Source of the DNA: Bradyrhizobium sp. Rc3b
GTDB taxonomy: Bacteria; Pseudomonadota; Alphaproteobacteria; Rhizobiales; Xanthobacteraceae
Direction of reading: 5' to 3'
NCBI RefSeq assembly: GCF_900114915.1
Contig: NZ_FOUS01000013.1
Coordinates: 124,001-188,000 of the forward strand
DNA length: 64,000 bases
How positions within the stretch are numbered: the first letter of the stretch is position 1; the number at the start of each line of letters is the position of its first letter. Of the stretch, positions 1-9,664 are shown piece by piece. A model generated the notes under the pieces. The model did no database searches and was not told the DNA's origin. It worked only from the letters and a program-made list of their open reading frames with translations. A program made the position numbers and the translations under genes.

Positions 1-1275
1 CCGATGGCCTACTGGTCGATTCCAGAGGTCGTCGCGCGTGGTATGTCGAGGCAGCGTCCGAACGAGGAGGAGGTGCTGGAAGAGCTGGACCAGCGCCTGC
101 GCGGCATCGTGGCCGAGCACATGATCTCAGATGTACCATTGGGAGCGTTCCTGTCCGGCGGCATCGATTCTAGTTCGGTCACGGCCATCATGCAGGCCGT
201 GGGTGGTGGGGCCACCAAGACTTTCTCGATCGGTTTTCACGATCCAAGTTACAACGAAGCCCGATATGCCGCCGACGTCGCAAAGCATCTTCAGACCGAG
301 CACACCGAGCTCTACGTTTCCGATTCCGATGCGATGGCCGTCATTCCCTCGCTGCCTGACATCTATGACGAGCCCTTTGCGGATATCTCGCAGATACCGA
401 CCTTTCTTGTCTCGAAACTCGCGCGACACCAGGTGACGGTTGCGTTGTCCGGTGACGGTGGCGACGAACTGTTTGGAGGCTACAATCGTTATTTGTTTGT
501 CTCCGACTATTGGAAACGTCTGACCAGAATTCCCCATGCGTTGCGTCGCGTGGCGGCGTCCGGTCTGACCTCGGCCTCGCCAGCGAGCTGGGATGCTGCT
601 TTTCGCGCACTGAGCTACGTCCTTCCGCCGCACCTGCAGCCCGCCCTGCCAGGGCAGAAGATCCACAAGGTCGCGTCCGTGCTCGCATCCTCGAACTTGT
701 ACGAACTGCAAAGCAGGTTGGTGTCGCAATGGGCCAATCCCGAAACCGTATTGGTCTCGTCGGACGGTGTCGCTCTTGCAAGACCTGCGCCCCTGGTGCT
801 GGCGCCCGACGTTCCTGCGACAGTGGAGCAAATGGCCTGGGACATGTCGACCTATCTCGTGGACGACATACTGACCAAGGTTGATCGGGCAAGTATGCGT
901 GTCGGGCTCGAGGCGCGCGTGCCGCTCCTTGATCACCGTATGGTCGAATTCGCCTGGGAGATTCCCATCGCCCAGAAATTCAGGAACCGTTCGGGAAAAT
1001 ATATCCTTCGGCGTTTGCTGGAGCGTTACGTGCCGCGTGAGCTGTTCGAACGCCCGAAGATGGGCTTCGGCATTCCGATCGATGGCTGGTTGCGTGGCCC
1101 GCTGAAGGGCTGGGCCTCGGATTGGCTGTCCTCCAGCAATGACGAATTTTTTGATCGCAAAGCTATCAGCGACAACTGGCAGCAACATCAGATCGGTCGG
1201 GTGAACCGTGGTGGCCAGCTTTGGACCGTGCTGATGTTCGACCTGTGGCTTGAGCGGGCTAGGCAATGGGTCTGA
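1..1275 (+). CDS. Asparagine synthetase-like glutamine amidotransferase, C-terminal part (5' end outside window)
   Basis: The reading frame is open from the first base, so this is the 3' part of a longer gene. The visible 424 residues are the ATP-dependent synthetase domain of class B asparagine synthetases. The PP-loop SGGIDSS lies near residue 52 and the second nucleotide-binding motif SGDGGDELFGGY near residue 150. The N-terminal glutaminase domain (Cys2 nucleophile) would lie upstream. In polysaccharide loci such proteins often amidate uronic acids rather than make asparagine, and the downstream methyltransferase, glycosyltransferase and epimerase genes favour that role here. The 3' end overlaps the next gene by 10 bases, suggesting one operon. 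Family is clear; substrate is inferred. Confidence 0.9.
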   Translation, partial: PMAYWSIPEVVARGMSRQRPNEEEVLEELDQRLRGIVAEHMISDVPLGAFLSGGIDSSSVTAIMQAVGGGATKTFSIGFHDPSYNEARYAADVAKHLQTEHTELYVSDSDAMAVIPSLPDIYDEPFADISQIPTFLVSKLARHQVTVALSGDGGDELFGGYNRYLFVSDYWKRLTRIPHALRRVAASGLTSASPASWDAAFRALSYVLPPHLQPALPGQKIHKVASVLASSNLYELQSRLVSQWANPETVLVSSDGVALARPAPLVLAPDVPATVEQMAWDMSTYLVDDILTKVDRASMRVGLEARVPLLDHRMVEFAWEIPIAQKFRNRSGKYILRRLLERYVPRELFERPKMGFGIPIDGWLRGPLKGWASDWLSSSNDEFFDRKAISDNWQQHQIGRVNRGGQLWTVLMFDLWLERARQWV

Positions 1276-2132
1276 GTTCCTGCGTGCCATGGTGGGCCAA
1301 GCTGGGCATTAAGCTTGGTCTCGCGCGTCTGCCTGTTCCTTACGCCCTCTGGAAACGCATCGGGTTGTTCCGCCATGGCGAGATGATGGTTCCGGAGCGT
1401 GCAATCTCCGCGTTTGAAAGCCATTTCCAGTCCGCCGTTCAGCATGGGCAACTCCCTGCGAAGTTTCGTTCCCTCGAGCTTGGACCGGGAGACTCGGTCC
1501 TGTCGGGCTTCGCCGCCCGCGCGTTCGGTGCCGAAAAGGCATGGCTTGCAGATGCAGGACGGTTCGCCGAAACCGACATCGCCGGGTGCCGTGCACTTCT
1601 GGAGCTGCTTGCCTCGCGCGGGCGGGAAGTTGCGCCACTAAAGTCGGCGACCCTGCCGGATGCGATGAAGGAGTACGACGTCGTCTATCTGACGGAAGGC
1701 ACGAGCTCGCTCAAGACAATCCCTGACCAGTCGATCGATTTCTTCTGGTCCCAGGTCGTGCTCGAGCACATCTATCGCGACGAATTTCCGGCCCTGATGA
1801 AGGAGCTCCGCCGGATCGTGGCGCCCGGCGGGATCGGTGTTCATAGCATCGATTTCCGCGATCACCTTGGAGGCGGCTTGAACAATCTGCGCTTTGGAGA
1901 TGACGTCTGGGAGACCCCGGCTTTCCGGACCTCGGGCTTTTACACAAATCGCATCCGTCCGCGGGAAATGATCGGCCTGATGAAGGCGGCCAGCTTCAGC
2001 GTCGATGTTATCTCGGAGCAGCGATGGCCGGAGCTGCCGCTGGCTCGTGATCGGATGGCACCGCAGTTTCGGCCGTTTGCCGATGAGGACTTCATAACCT
2101 GCGAAATCCGCGTGATCATGAGGCCGGTGTGA
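1266..2132 (+). CDS. Class I SAM-dependent methyltransferase of the polysaccharide locus
   Basis: A 288-residue protein with a Rossmann-type methyltransferase core. The glycine-rich SAM loop reads LELGPGDS near residue 73. An acidic-loop region follows, then SIDFFWSQVVLEHI (motif IV region) near residue 157, and LRRIVAPGGIGVHSIDF, the usual strand 5 segment after the catalytic loop. It overlaps the preceding amidotransferase gene by 10 bases and the following glycosyltransferase gene by 4, so all three are probably translated together. A sugar or lipid-linked glycan acceptor is inferred from context. The acceptor cannot be read from the sequence. Confidence 0.85.
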   Translation: MGLSSCVPWWAKLGIKLGLARLPVPYALWKRIGLFRHGEMMVPERAISAFESHFQSAVQHGQLPAKFRSLELGPGDSVLSGFAARAFGAEKAWLADAGRFAETDIAGCRALLELLASRGREVAPLKSATLPDAMKEYDVVYLTEGTSSLKTIPDQSIDFFWSQVVLEHIYRDEFPALMKELRRIVAPGGIGVHSIDFRDHLGGGLNNLRFGDDVWETPAFRTSGFYTNRIRPREMIGLMKAASFSVDVISEQRWPELPLARDRMAPQFRPFADEDFITCEIRVIMRPV

Positions 2133-3283
2133 GGAAGGCCTCCGTTCTCGATCGGAAGCGGTTGCTGTTCGTGGTGACAGAGGATTGGTACTTTATCTCC
2201 CACCGCCTGCCGATCGCCAGGGCGGCGTTGGCCGCCGGCTACGAGGTATTGGTGGCAACGCGGCTTGGCGAGAAGGCCGATGCCATCGTGCGCGAAGGAT
2301 TCGTGCCCATCGCCCTGAAGCGCATGCGGCGCTCCGGCCGAAATCCGTTCCGCGAAGTGGCGAGCATCGCTGAACTGGTGACGCTCTACCGAAGCTATCG
2401 TCCGAGCATCGTTCATCACGTGGCGATGAAGCCCGTCCTATACGGTTCGATCGCGGCACGGCTCGCGGGCGTGGCTGCAATTGTCAATAACGTCGCGGGA
2501 TTGGGCTTCGTTTTCTCGTCCAAGGCGATCTATGCGCAGACCCTTCGCTGCCTAATCGCTCCGCTATTGAGGTATGCATTGAGGCAGCGGCGGGCGTTGA
2601 CGATTGTTCAGAACCGGGATGACGCGCAAGTATTGACCGATGACATCGGCGTCGCACCGGAGAAGATTCGCCTCGTCAAGGGATCGGGTGTCGATCTTGC
2701 ACAGTTCTCCCAAATACGCCGGGAGAGTTTCCCCCCCATAGTGCTCCTCGCGTCCCGGATGATCAAGGAGAAGGGGGTCGAGGATTTCGTGCGAGCCGCA
2801 GCTCAGCTGCGGAAAAAGAACGCGGCTGCGAGGTTCGTCCTTGCGGGCGCGCCCGACTCCGAAAACCCGCACTCCATTCCTGAAGCCGTTCTCAGGCAAT
2901 ACCACGACGATGGACTCGTCGAGTGGTGGGGACATCGCGACAACATCCCCGAGATCATCCGCGCGGCGGCGATCGTCTGTTTACCGACCACGTACGGGGA
3001 GGGGGTTCCCAAGACACTGATCGAAGCCGCCGCGGGCGAGTGCCCCATCGTGACTTATGATGTGCCGGGCTGCCGGGAGATCGTGACCGACGGTGTCAAC
3101 GGTATGCTCGTCCCGGCCGGCGACGTCGGCCGGCTCGTCGAGGCCATCGCGCAATTGCTGGCAGACCCGGGGCAGCGTCGTCGTATGGGAGCGCAAGGTC
3201 GAAAGCTCGTCCAGGCGGAGTTCTCCAAGGAGATCGTCGTTGCGCAGACACTTGCGATCTATTCCGAGCTTTTGGCGCCATGA
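2129..3283 (+). CDS. Glycosyltransferase family 4
   Basis: A 384-residue GT-B fold glycosyltransferase. The N-terminal half has the acceptor-side Rossmann domain starting at LLFVVTEDWYFISHRLP. The C-terminal half has the GT4 donor-binding region with YGEGVPKTLIEAAA near residue 292, where the E-x7-E type pair contacts the sugar nucleotide, followed by GCREIVTDGVNG. The start is GTG inside the 4-base overlap GTGA with the upstream methyltransferase stop. The next gene starts in an ATGA overlap, so coupling is tight. Expected role: cytoplasmic transfer of a sugar onto a lipid carrier during O-antigen or exopolysaccharide assembly. Confidence 0.92.
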   Translation: MRKASVLDRKRLLFVVTEDWYFISHRLPIARAALAAGYEVLVATRLGEKADAIVREGFVPIALKRMRRSGRNPFREVASIAELVTLYRSYRPSIVHHVAMKPVLYGSIAARLAGVAAIVNNVAGLGFVFSSKAIYAQTLRCLIAPLLRYALRQRRALTIVQNRDDAQVLTDDIGVAPEKIRLVKGSGVDLAQFSQIRRESFPPIVLLASRMIKEKGVEDFVRAAAQLRKKNAAARFVLAGAPDSENPHSIPEAVLRQYHDDGLVEWWGHRDNIPEIIRAAAIVCLPTTYGEGVPKTLIEAAAGECPIVTYDVPGCREIVTDGVNGMLVPAGDVGRLVEAIAQLLADPGQRRRMGAQGRKLVQAEFSKEIVVAQTLAIYSELLAP

Positions 3284-4233
3284 AGGTTCTGGTCGTCGGC
3301 GCTTCGGGGTTTGTCGGCGGGCATCTGGTCCGTCGTCTCGCTGCCGACGGAATTCCTCTACGCGCCGGTGTCCATCGCAATCGTGGAGATCTGCCGGCCG
3401 GAATCGACGTTGCCGAGAACGTCGATCTCGAAGGCCCTTCCGATTGGACATCTGCGGTTGCGGGATGTGATACCGTCGTGCATCTGGGGGCGCGTGTGCA
3501 TGTGATGCGCGAAAGCAGTGCAAATGCACTGGATGCATATCGTCGCGTCAATGTGGACGGAACTTTGTGTCTCGCACGTCAGGCTGCCGATGCCGGCGTT
3601 CGCCGCTTCGTGTTTCTCAGCTCGGTCAAGGTGTGCGGCGAATCCACAGCTCCCGACGCGCCTTTCGTCGAAACAGCAACGCCGCACCCGCAGGACCCGT
3701 ACGGACTGTCCAAGCTCGAAGCCGAATGTGGCTTGCTCGAACTCAGCCGCGCGAGCGGCATGCAGGTCGTCGTACTGCGTCCGCCCTTGATCTACGGGCC
3801 AGGTGTACGCGCGAATTTTCTATCGATGATGCGTTGGTTGCGACGCGGAGTTCCGCTGCCGCTTGGCCGCATCGAAAACCGCCGGAGCCTGATCGGCGTC
3901 GGCAATATGGTCGACCTGATCCGCGCCTGCTTGCGGCACCCTGCGGCGGCCGGTGAAGTCTTCATGGCTAGCGATGGTGAAGACCTGTCGACACCAGATC
4001 TTCTGGAAAGGATGGCGGTGGCTCTCGACACTAAGGCCCGCCTGCTTCCCGTTCCCGTTAGTCTGTTGGAGGGCGCGGCCGCATTGGCCGGCCAGCGAGC
4101 GCTGGCGCAGCGGCTCTGTCTCTCACTCTGTGTCGACAGTCAGAAAGCCCGCAAGATGCTCGGTTGGAGCCCGCCTTTCAGCGTCGACGAGGAATTGCAG
4201 CGCACCGCACGAGCGTTTCTAGTATCTCGCTAA
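3280..4233 (+). CDS. NAD-dependent epimerase/dehydratase (extended SDR)
   Basis: A 317-residue extended short-chain dehydrogenase. The N-terminal NAD-binding loop is GASGFVGG at residues 7-14. A catalytic Ser lies in VFLSSVKV and the Tyr-Lys pair in PYGLSKLEAE near residue 142. The C-terminal half ends in the SLSLCVDSQKARKMLGWSP segment, typical of WcaG/GalE-like proteins acting on nucleotide sugars. Its ATG overlaps the glycosyltransferase stop by 4 bases, making it the last gene of the first polysaccharide operon. The reaction is probably 4-epimerisation or 4-keto reduction of a UDP- or GDP-sugar; substrate is unknown. Confidence 0.88.
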   Translation: MKVLVVGASGFVGGHLVRRLAADGIPLRAGVHRNRGDLPAGIDVAENVDLEGPSDWTSAVAGCDTVVHLGARVHVMRESSANALDAYRRVNVDGTLCLARQAADAGVRRFVFLSSVKVCGESTAPDAPFVETATPHPQDPYGLSKLEAECGLLELSRASGMQVVVLRPPLIYGPGVRANFLSMMRWLRRGVPLPLGRIENRRSLIGVGNMVDLIRACLRHPAAAGEVFMASDGEDLSTPDLLERMAVALDTKARLLPVPVSLLEGAAALAGQRALAQRLCLSLCVDSQKARKMLGWSPPFSVDEELQRTARAFLVSR

Positions 4234-4266
4234 GACAGGCGGATCAGCACAAGAGAAGCGCCATGG

Positions 4267-5241
4267 TTACGCCTTCCGTGCGCGGCGGTATTCGAGTTCG
4301 CCGTCTGCCAGCAGCCTGACGACGTCCTTCATGAAGACCTTTGCCTCCCAGCCGAGTATCCGTTTCGCTTTGGCAGGGTCGGCCGAATTGCACTTCAGGT
4401 CGATCGGACGAAGCAGGCTTTCGTCGAAGTCGATGTGCTCTTGCCAATCGAGTCCGAAATAGCTGAATGCCTCGCGAACGAAGCTCTCGAGCGTATTAGT
4501 TTGTCCTGTTGCGATCACGAAGTCCTCGGGCGTTTCGGCCTGGAGCATCATCGCCATGGCTTCAACATATTCCGGCGCCCAGCCGAAGTCCCGGGAGACG
4601 TGCAGGTTCCCAATGCGCAGGCTGTCAGTCTTCTTCTCGGCAATATCGGCGGCGCCCGACACGATCTTTCGTGTGACAAAGCGCTGCGGACGCAACGGCG
4701 AGTCGTGATTGAACAAAAGTCCCGAGCACGCAAAGAGCCCGTGTGCGTCTCTGTAATTCGCTACGGTCCAAAATGCCGCGGCCTTTCCGACGCCATATGG
4801 GCTTCGTGGACCGAACGGGGTGGATTCGTCGGCAGGCAAATCGGTATTGCCGAAGCACTCGCTCGAACACGCATTGTAGACGCGAGAGCTCAGTTTTAAT
4901 CGATGGACGGAATCGACAATGTTGTGAGCGCTGAAAATGGTGGATTCTAGAGTCTGGATCGGTTGGTCAAATGACAGGCCGACGGAAGATTGACTTGCCA
5001 GATTGTAGATCTCGTCTGGAGTCGTGTCGGAAATGACGCGCAAGACGCTGCCGAAATCGGCAGGATCCACGGAATGGAGCGTCACCCGATCGCGGATACC
5101 CAGCCGCTGCAGGTTCGCGAAGATGCCGAGCTCCTTGTCGCGGGACGTTCCATGGATCGCATAGCCGCGCTCGAGCAGATGCGCGGCCAATAGCGAGCCG
5201 TCCTGTCCGGAGATTCCGAAAATAAGTGCTTTTTTGGACAT
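4267..5241 (-). CDS. GDP-mannose 4,6-dehydratase-like protein (Gmd paralogue)
   Basis: A 324-residue extended SDR of the Gmd family. It carries FGISGQDGSLLAAHLL at the NAD(P) site, NLASQSSVGLSFDQP, the catalytic Ser-Ser-Glu as CSSECFG, the Tyr-Lys pair in RSPYGVGKAAAFW, and LLFNHDSPLRPQRFVTRKI, all classical Gmd blocks. An upstream in-frame start exists at 5277, but the ATG at 5241 has a GGAAG-type ribosome site and leads directly into the Rossmann strand. It lies alone on the minus strand between two plus-strand sugar genes, which suggests separate insertion. It is more diverged than the second Gmd at 8594, so it may use another GDP-sugar. Confidence 0.85.
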   Translation of the reverse strand: MSKKALIFGISGQDGSLLAAHLLERGYAIHGTSRDKELGIFANLQRLGIRDRVTLHSVDPADFGSVLRVISDTTPDEIYNLASQSSVGLSFDQPIQTLESTIFSAHNIVDSVHRLKLSSRVYNACSSECFGNTDLPADESTPFGPRSPYGVGKAAAFWTVANYRDAHGLFACSGLLFNHDSPLRPQRFVTRKIVSGAADIAEKKTDSLRIGNLHVSRDFGWAPEYVEAMAMMLQAETPEDFVIATGQTNTLESFVREAFSYFGLDWQEHIDFDESLLRPIDLKCNSADPAKAKRILGWEAKVFMKDVVRLLADGELEYRRARKA

Positions 5242-5414
5242 GGCGAACTGACTTCCGAGCGGGGTTTGCGACACCATAGCTAGCTTTAAATGCAGGTCGC
5301 CTCAAGCGCTAGTAGCTTGGGCGAGGCCCGTCGCCGAAAGATAAGGGATTGCAACAGAGGTGCTTCCTAGCTAACGAGACGTTGCAGCGTAGTTCTGGCG
5401 AGGAGCTGACCGGT

Positions 5415-6698
5415 TTGCGAACTATCCGAAACATTGGCGTTATAGGCCTTGGTTACGTCGGCCTTCCAGTGGCGGTGGCGTTTGGTCGGGCCGGATATCG
5501 AGTCATCGGCTTCGACATCAGCGCGGAGCGGATCGCCGAGCTCCGCCGAGGTCAAGACCGTACGCGCGAAATCGAGATGGCCGATCTCCAGGTGGCACGG
5601 ATCGAATACACGAACCAGCCGTCAGGTTTGGCCGCGGCCGACTTCTTCATCGTAACGGTTCCAACTCCGATTGACGGCGCAAACAAGCCCGATCTCCGCG
5701 CGCTGTTGAGCGCATCCAAGTCCGTCGGCGGCGCCTTGAAGAAGGGAGACATCGTCGTCTACGAGTCGACCGTCTATCCCGGTGCGACGGAAGAGGAGTG
5801 CGTGCCAGTTCTCGAGCGAGCCTCCGGACTCAAGGCTGGCGTTGATTTCCACGTCGGATATTCTCCTGAGCGGATCAATCCCGGAGACAAGGAACATCGG
5901 TTCGAGACCATCCAAAAGGTGGTGTCCGCGCAGGACGCCGATTCGCTCAGGATCGTTGCTGATGTCTATGGCGCTGTCGTCAGGGCCGGCATCTATCAGG
6001 CGCCTTCGATCAAGGTCGCTGAAGCGGCCAAGGTGATCGAGAACACGCAACGAGATCTCAATATCGCCTTCATGAATGAGCTCTCGCAGATATTTCACAC
6101 GCTCGATCTCGATACCGGTGATGTGCTGGCGGCTGCCCGCACCAAATGGAATTTTCTCCCGTTTCAGCCCGGGCTGGTCGGCGGACACTGCATTGGGGTC
6201 GATCCCTATTATCTGACCCATCGCGCCGAGAGGGCGAAGTACCATCCTCAAGTCATCCTTGCGGGCCGGCGCATCAATGACGACATGGGTGCATGGATTG
6301 CGCGAGAGTGCATTCGGCGTCTCCTGAAGAGGGGATTGCGCGACGGGGTTGTCACGGTACTGGGCGTGACGTTCAAGGAGAACGTGCCGGACCTCCGCAA
6401 TTCCAAGGTCGTCGATATTGTTCGGGAACTGGAATCTTTCGGCATCAAGGTTCAGGTTAGCGATCCTTGGGCGAATCGCGCCGAGGCCCTTCACGAGTAT
6501 GGAATTGAGCTCTCCGATCACAAACAGCAGCAACCGGCCGACGCGGTCGTACTCGCCGTCGCGCACGACACTTTCGTCCATCTGGGCTGGCCATTCTTGC
6601 AGTCGCTCCTGAAAGAGGGGCACGGTCTAGTCTTGGACGTCAAGTCCCGGCTGGACCGGGCGAGCAAGCCGGCCGAGATAGAACTCTGGCGACTCTAG
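5415..6698 (+). CDS. UDP-N-acetylhexosamine C-6 dehydrogenase (WbpA/WbpO/TviB type)
   Basis: A nucleotide-sugar dehydrogenase of 427 residues from the TTG at 5415, which has GAGGAG nine bases upstream. A longer start at 5349 is possible but adds only unconserved residues. The NAD loop GVIGLGYVGLP is at the N-terminus. TVPTPID and ESTVYPGATEE follow. The catalytic Cys lies in GGHCIGVDPYYL, whose DPYYL continuation is typical of the UDP-HexNAc dehydrogenases rather than UDP-glucose dehydrogenases. The C-terminal domain starts at VLGVTFKENVPDLRNS. The enzyme oxidises C6 to a carboxylate in two NAD steps, making a uronic acid donor for polysaccharide synthesis. Confidence 0.92.
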   Translation: MRTIRNIGVIGLGYVGLPVAVAFGRAGYRVIGFDISAERIAELRRGQDRTREIEMADLQVARIEYTNQPSGLAAADFFIVTVPTPIDGANKPDLRALLSASKSVGGALKKGDIVVYESTVYPGATEEECVPVLERASGLKAGVDFHVGYSPERINPGDKEHRFETIQKVVSAQDADSLRIVADVYGAVVRAGIYQAPSIKVAEAAKVIENTQRDLNIAFMNELSQIFHTLDLDTGDVLAAARTKWNFLPFQPGLVGGHCIGVDPYYLTHRAERAKYHPQVILAGRRINDDMGAWIARECIRRLLKRGLRDGVVTVLGVTFKENVPDLRNSKVVDIVRELESFGIKVQVSDPWANRAEALHEYGIELSDHKQQQPADAVVLAVAHDTFVHLGWPFLQSLLKEGHGLVLDVKSRLDRASKPAEIELWRL

Positions 6699-6721
6699 CT
6701 CTTAAGCAGGTAACGGGCGCA

Positions 6722-7738
6722 ATGACTGATCAAAAAATACTGGTGACCGGCGCCGCCGGATTCATAGGTTTTCACGTCGCGCATCGGCTTGCGTCGGCTG
6801 GTCGGGAAGTCATTGGTCTCGATATCATCAATGACTATTATGATCCCACGCTGAAGGAAGCGCGCCTTTGTTTGCTGCAGGAATTTCCATCCTTCCGTTT
6901 TGTTAGAATGGATCTTGCCAATCGCGATGCAATCATTTCACTTTTTTCCGAATTCCATTTTTCCCATGTCGTGCATTTGGCGGCTCAAGCCGGCGTGCGA
7001 TATTCTCTCGAGAACCCGCGTGCTTATGTCGACGCGAACGTTCTAGGCTTCATGAACGTGCTTGAGGGCTGTCGGCATACGCAGTGTCGGCACCTTCTTT
7101 ATGCTTCGTCATCCTCAGTGTATGGCTCGAACGAGAAGCTGCCATTCTCTGTCCACGACAACGTGGATCATCCAATAAGCCTCTACGCGGCTTCCAAGAA
7201 GGCGAACGAGTTGATGGCGCATGCGTACAGCCATCTCTTCTCCGTGCCGACCACGGGTCTGCGGTTTTTCACGGTGTATGGACCGTGGGGCCGGCCCGAC
7301 ATGGCGATGTTCATATTTGCAAAAGCGATCGTGGAAGGAAGGCCCATAAAGCTTTTCAATCACGGGCAGATGTCGCGCGACTTCACCTATGTCGACGATG
7401 TCGTGGAGGCCATCGTGCGGCTGATTGATCGGCCGCCCGCTCCCGGGCAGCAGGCTCCGACTGATGCTCCGGATCCCTCACGTAGCGCTGCGCCTTGGAA
7501 GATCTACAACATCGGGAACAACAGACCAGAGCAGCTCATGCATGTCGTTTCCCTGCTTGAGAAGGAGCTGGGCCGTGTTGCAGCGAAGGAAATGCTTCCG
7601 ATGCAGCCCGGCGACGTTCCGGCCACATACGCCGATGTCGATGATCTGATGCGCGATGTCGGTTTCCGGCCGTCGACCAGCGCCGAGGAGGGGATCCACA
7701 AGTTTGTCAAATGGTATCGAGGATATTACAAAGTCTAG
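6722..7738 (+). CDS. UDP-glucuronate 4-epimerase-like protein
   Basis: A 338-residue extended SDR close to the LpsL/CapI group. The NAD site is VTGAAGFIGFHVA. The hallmark DIINDYYDPTLKEARL follows strand 2. The catalytic Ser lies in YASSSSVYGSNEKLPF and the Tyr-Lys pair in LYAASKKANELMAH. The substrate loop reads RFFTVYGPWGRPDMA and RDFTYVDDVVEAI. It follows the C-6 dehydrogenase by 23 bases and is probably cotranscribed: the first gene makes a uronic acid and this one would invert its C4. The GlcA versus GlcNAcA choice cannot be settled from sequence. Confidence 0.92.
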   Translation: MTDQKILVTGAAGFIGFHVAHRLASAGREVIGLDIINDYYDPTLKEARLCLLQEFPSFRFVRMDLANRDAIISLFSEFHFSHVVHLAAQAGVRYSLENPRAYVDANVLGFMNVLEGCRHTQCRHLLYASSSSVYGSNEKLPFSVHDNVDHPISLYAASKKANELMAHAYSHLFSVPTTGLRFFTVYGPWGRPDMAMFIFAKAIVEGRPIKLFNHGQMSRDFTYVDDVVEAIVRLIDRPPAPGQQAPTDAPDPSRSAAPWKIYNIGNNRPEQLMHVVSLLEKELGRVAAKEMLPMQPGDVPATYADVDDLMRDVGFRPSTSAEEGIHKFVKWYRGYYKV

Positions 7739-8071
7739 TTGAAGCGGTAGCCGCGGTGATCTCCCTTCTGACTACCAATCACGTCCTAAGGAGGGCTTTC
7801 CCGGCAAAATGAGTTGGATCTGCCGCATGATAGGCAAAATGTTGAGCTCATCACACGGACAGAACGCAAGAGGTTTCGTAGTCTCACTAAAGCCGAGGAG
7901 CATCCTTGCGGTGAGGAGTCAAGACGTCATCGGAAATCGTTGGCGCACAGGAGAATAGCCAAAATTGGCTCCCTTCAACACAACACTTGGCTGTACTACA
8001 GTCCTGAGCCCAAGCTTGACCGTCCGGTCCCCTGCAAAGGTAGCCTTCTTGCGTAACGAGGTAAGCCAACG
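7739..8071. other. Intergenic stretch with no gene seen
   Basis: Between the UDP-uronate epimerase and a possible small membrane protein I see no conserved reading frame, no RNA gene and no clear terminator. AAGGAGG appears at 7789-7795 but is not followed by a sensible frame. The base composition is lower in GC than the flanking core genes. Confidence 0.5.
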
Positions 8072-8299
8072 ATGGAATGGTTGATTGCACTCGTTGCCAC
8101 CTTCCTATTCGTCGGTGGACAGGATCGAGGCGCGTTCTGGATCATGGCACTCGCTGTAGTTGTGGGGATCGGCAGTATCGTGTTGCGTCTTCGCAGTGGC
8201 TATTCCGAGTCTGGATCGTGGCTTCCGCCCAAGCTGGTCATCTTGGCAGTCTTAATGAGCGCAGCGCTGTGGCTCGGTGCCCGATCTGCAATGATCTGA
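8072..8299 (+). CDS. Possible small membrane protein
   Basis: A 75-residue frame starting at ATG with AGGTAAG seven bases upstream. Three hydrophobic stretches can be seen: MEWLIALVATFLFVGG, GAFWIMALAVVVGIGSIVL and LVILAVLMSAALWLGA. They would fit a small inner-membrane protein. No family is recognised. It lies alone between two sugar-nucleotide genes. The hydrophobic pattern and ribosome site favour a real gene, but a short frame in such DNA can look like this by chance. Confidence 0.4.
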   Translation: MEWLIALVATFLFVGGQDRGAFWIMALAVVVGIGSIVLRLRSGYSESGSWLPPKLVILAVLMSAALWLGARSAMI

Positions 8300-8593
8300 G
8301 CCGCTCCTCCCAGGCTGTATCCTTTCTACCGTCCTGATCAAGTAGATCGTTGCGGAAGCTGCGGAAGCGAACTTGCGCAGCCGCAGTTGCCGGCGAGAGG
8401 CGTTCGAAGCGACTGCAGGTCCAGCGGTACTAATTTTATTGCTAGCGCCGTCAATATTGTGTGGCAAGGATACGTCGATCCCAGTATCCATTTCCAATTG
8501 AGCTTGGCTTGCTCAAAAGAACCAGTCCTTGCCGCCACCTACTGCTTACGAGCGCGAGGGCAAATTGTTTGTATTTCAAGAGGGCACCGCTAT

Positions 8594-9664
8594 ATGAACA
8601 GGCGTATTGCTTTGATCACCGGCGTAACTGGCCAGGATGGGGCCTATCTCGCCGAGCATCTGCTGTCGCTCGGTTATGTCGTGCACGGCATCAAACGGCG
8701 TTCGTCCTCATTCAATACTGCGCGCGTAGATCACCTCTATCAGGACCCGCATGCCGGCAATGTGCCGTTCCTGATGCACTATGGCGACATGACGGATTCA
8801 ACCAATCTGATCCGCCTGGTGCAGCAGATCCAGCCGACCGAGATCTACAATCTCGCCGCCCAAAGCCACGTTGCCGTCAGTTTCGAGACTCCTGAATATA
8901 CTGCTAACGCGGATGCGGTTGGCGTGCTGCGGCTTCTGGAGGCGATCCGCATTCTCGGTATGGAGAAAGAGACGCGGTTCTACCAGGCCTCGACCTCCGA
9001 ACTCTACGGCCTCGTGCAGGAAATCCCGCAGAAGGAGACCACGCCGTTTTATCCGCGCTCGCCTTACGGTGTTGCAAAACTCTATGGCTACTGGATCACG
9101 GTGAACTACCGCGAAGCTTACGGCATGTTCGCATCCAATGGCATCCTGTTCAACCATGAGAGCCCGATCCGCGGCGAGACCTTTGTAACGCGCAAGATCA
9201 CCCGTGGCGTCGCCCGCATAGAGGTCGGGCTGGAGGATATACTCTACCTTGGTAATCTGGAGGCCAAGCGCGACTGGGGGCATGCGCGGGACTACGTCGA
9301 GGGCATGCATATGATCCTCCAAGCCGACAAGCCGGACGACTTTGTGCTCGCCACCGGCGAAATGCGCTCAGTGCGGGAGATGGTCGAACTCGCCTTCGCA
9401 CATGTCGGCCGCCGCATCGAATGGCGCGGCAAGGGCGTTGATGAGATTGGAGTCGATGCCAAGAGCGGCAAAAGTATGGTTAAGATCGATCGCACCTATT
9501 TCCGACCCACTGAGGTCGATCTGCTCGTCGGCGACGCCAGCAAGGCGCGGCAGGTGCTCGGCTGGAAGCCGAAGCGGACCTTTGCCCAGCTCGTCGAGGA
9601 AATGGTAGCGAGCGATCTAGCGGAAGCAAAGCGGGACGCCGGAAGTGGCAAGCATACCGTTTGA
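8594..9664 (+). CDS. gmd: GDP-mannose 4,6-dehydratase
   Basis: A 356-residue Gmd. [15 protein letters not shown] forms the NADP site and [18 protein letters not shown] the Gmd-specific cofactor loop. The catalytic triad is in STSELYG and [32 protein letters not shown] and [19 protein letters not shown] complete the signature. The frame is open further upstream, but the ATG at 8594 has an AGAGGG site and matches the family start. It converts GDP-D-mannose to GDP-4-keto-6-deoxy-D-mannose for fucose, rhamnose or related sugars. The partner reductase directly downstream is broken, so the product needs an enzyme encoded elsewhere. Confidence 0.95.
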   Translation: MNRRIALITGVTGQDGAYLAEHLLSLGYVVHGIKRRSSSFNTARVDHLYQDPHAGNVPFLMHYGDMTDSTNLIRLVQQIQPTEIYNLAAQSHVAVSFETPEYTANADAVGVLRLLEAIRILGMEKETRFYQASTSELYGLVQEIPQKETTPFYPRSPYGVAKLYGYWITVNYREAYGMFASNGILFNHESPIRGETFVTRKITRGVARIEVGLEDILYLGNLEAKRDWGHARDYVEGMHMILQADKPDDFVLATGEMRSVREMVELAFAHVGRRIEWRGKGVDEIGVDAKSGKSMVKIDRTYFRPTEVDLLVGDASKARQVLGWKPKRTFAQLVEEMVASDLAEAKRDAGSGKHTV

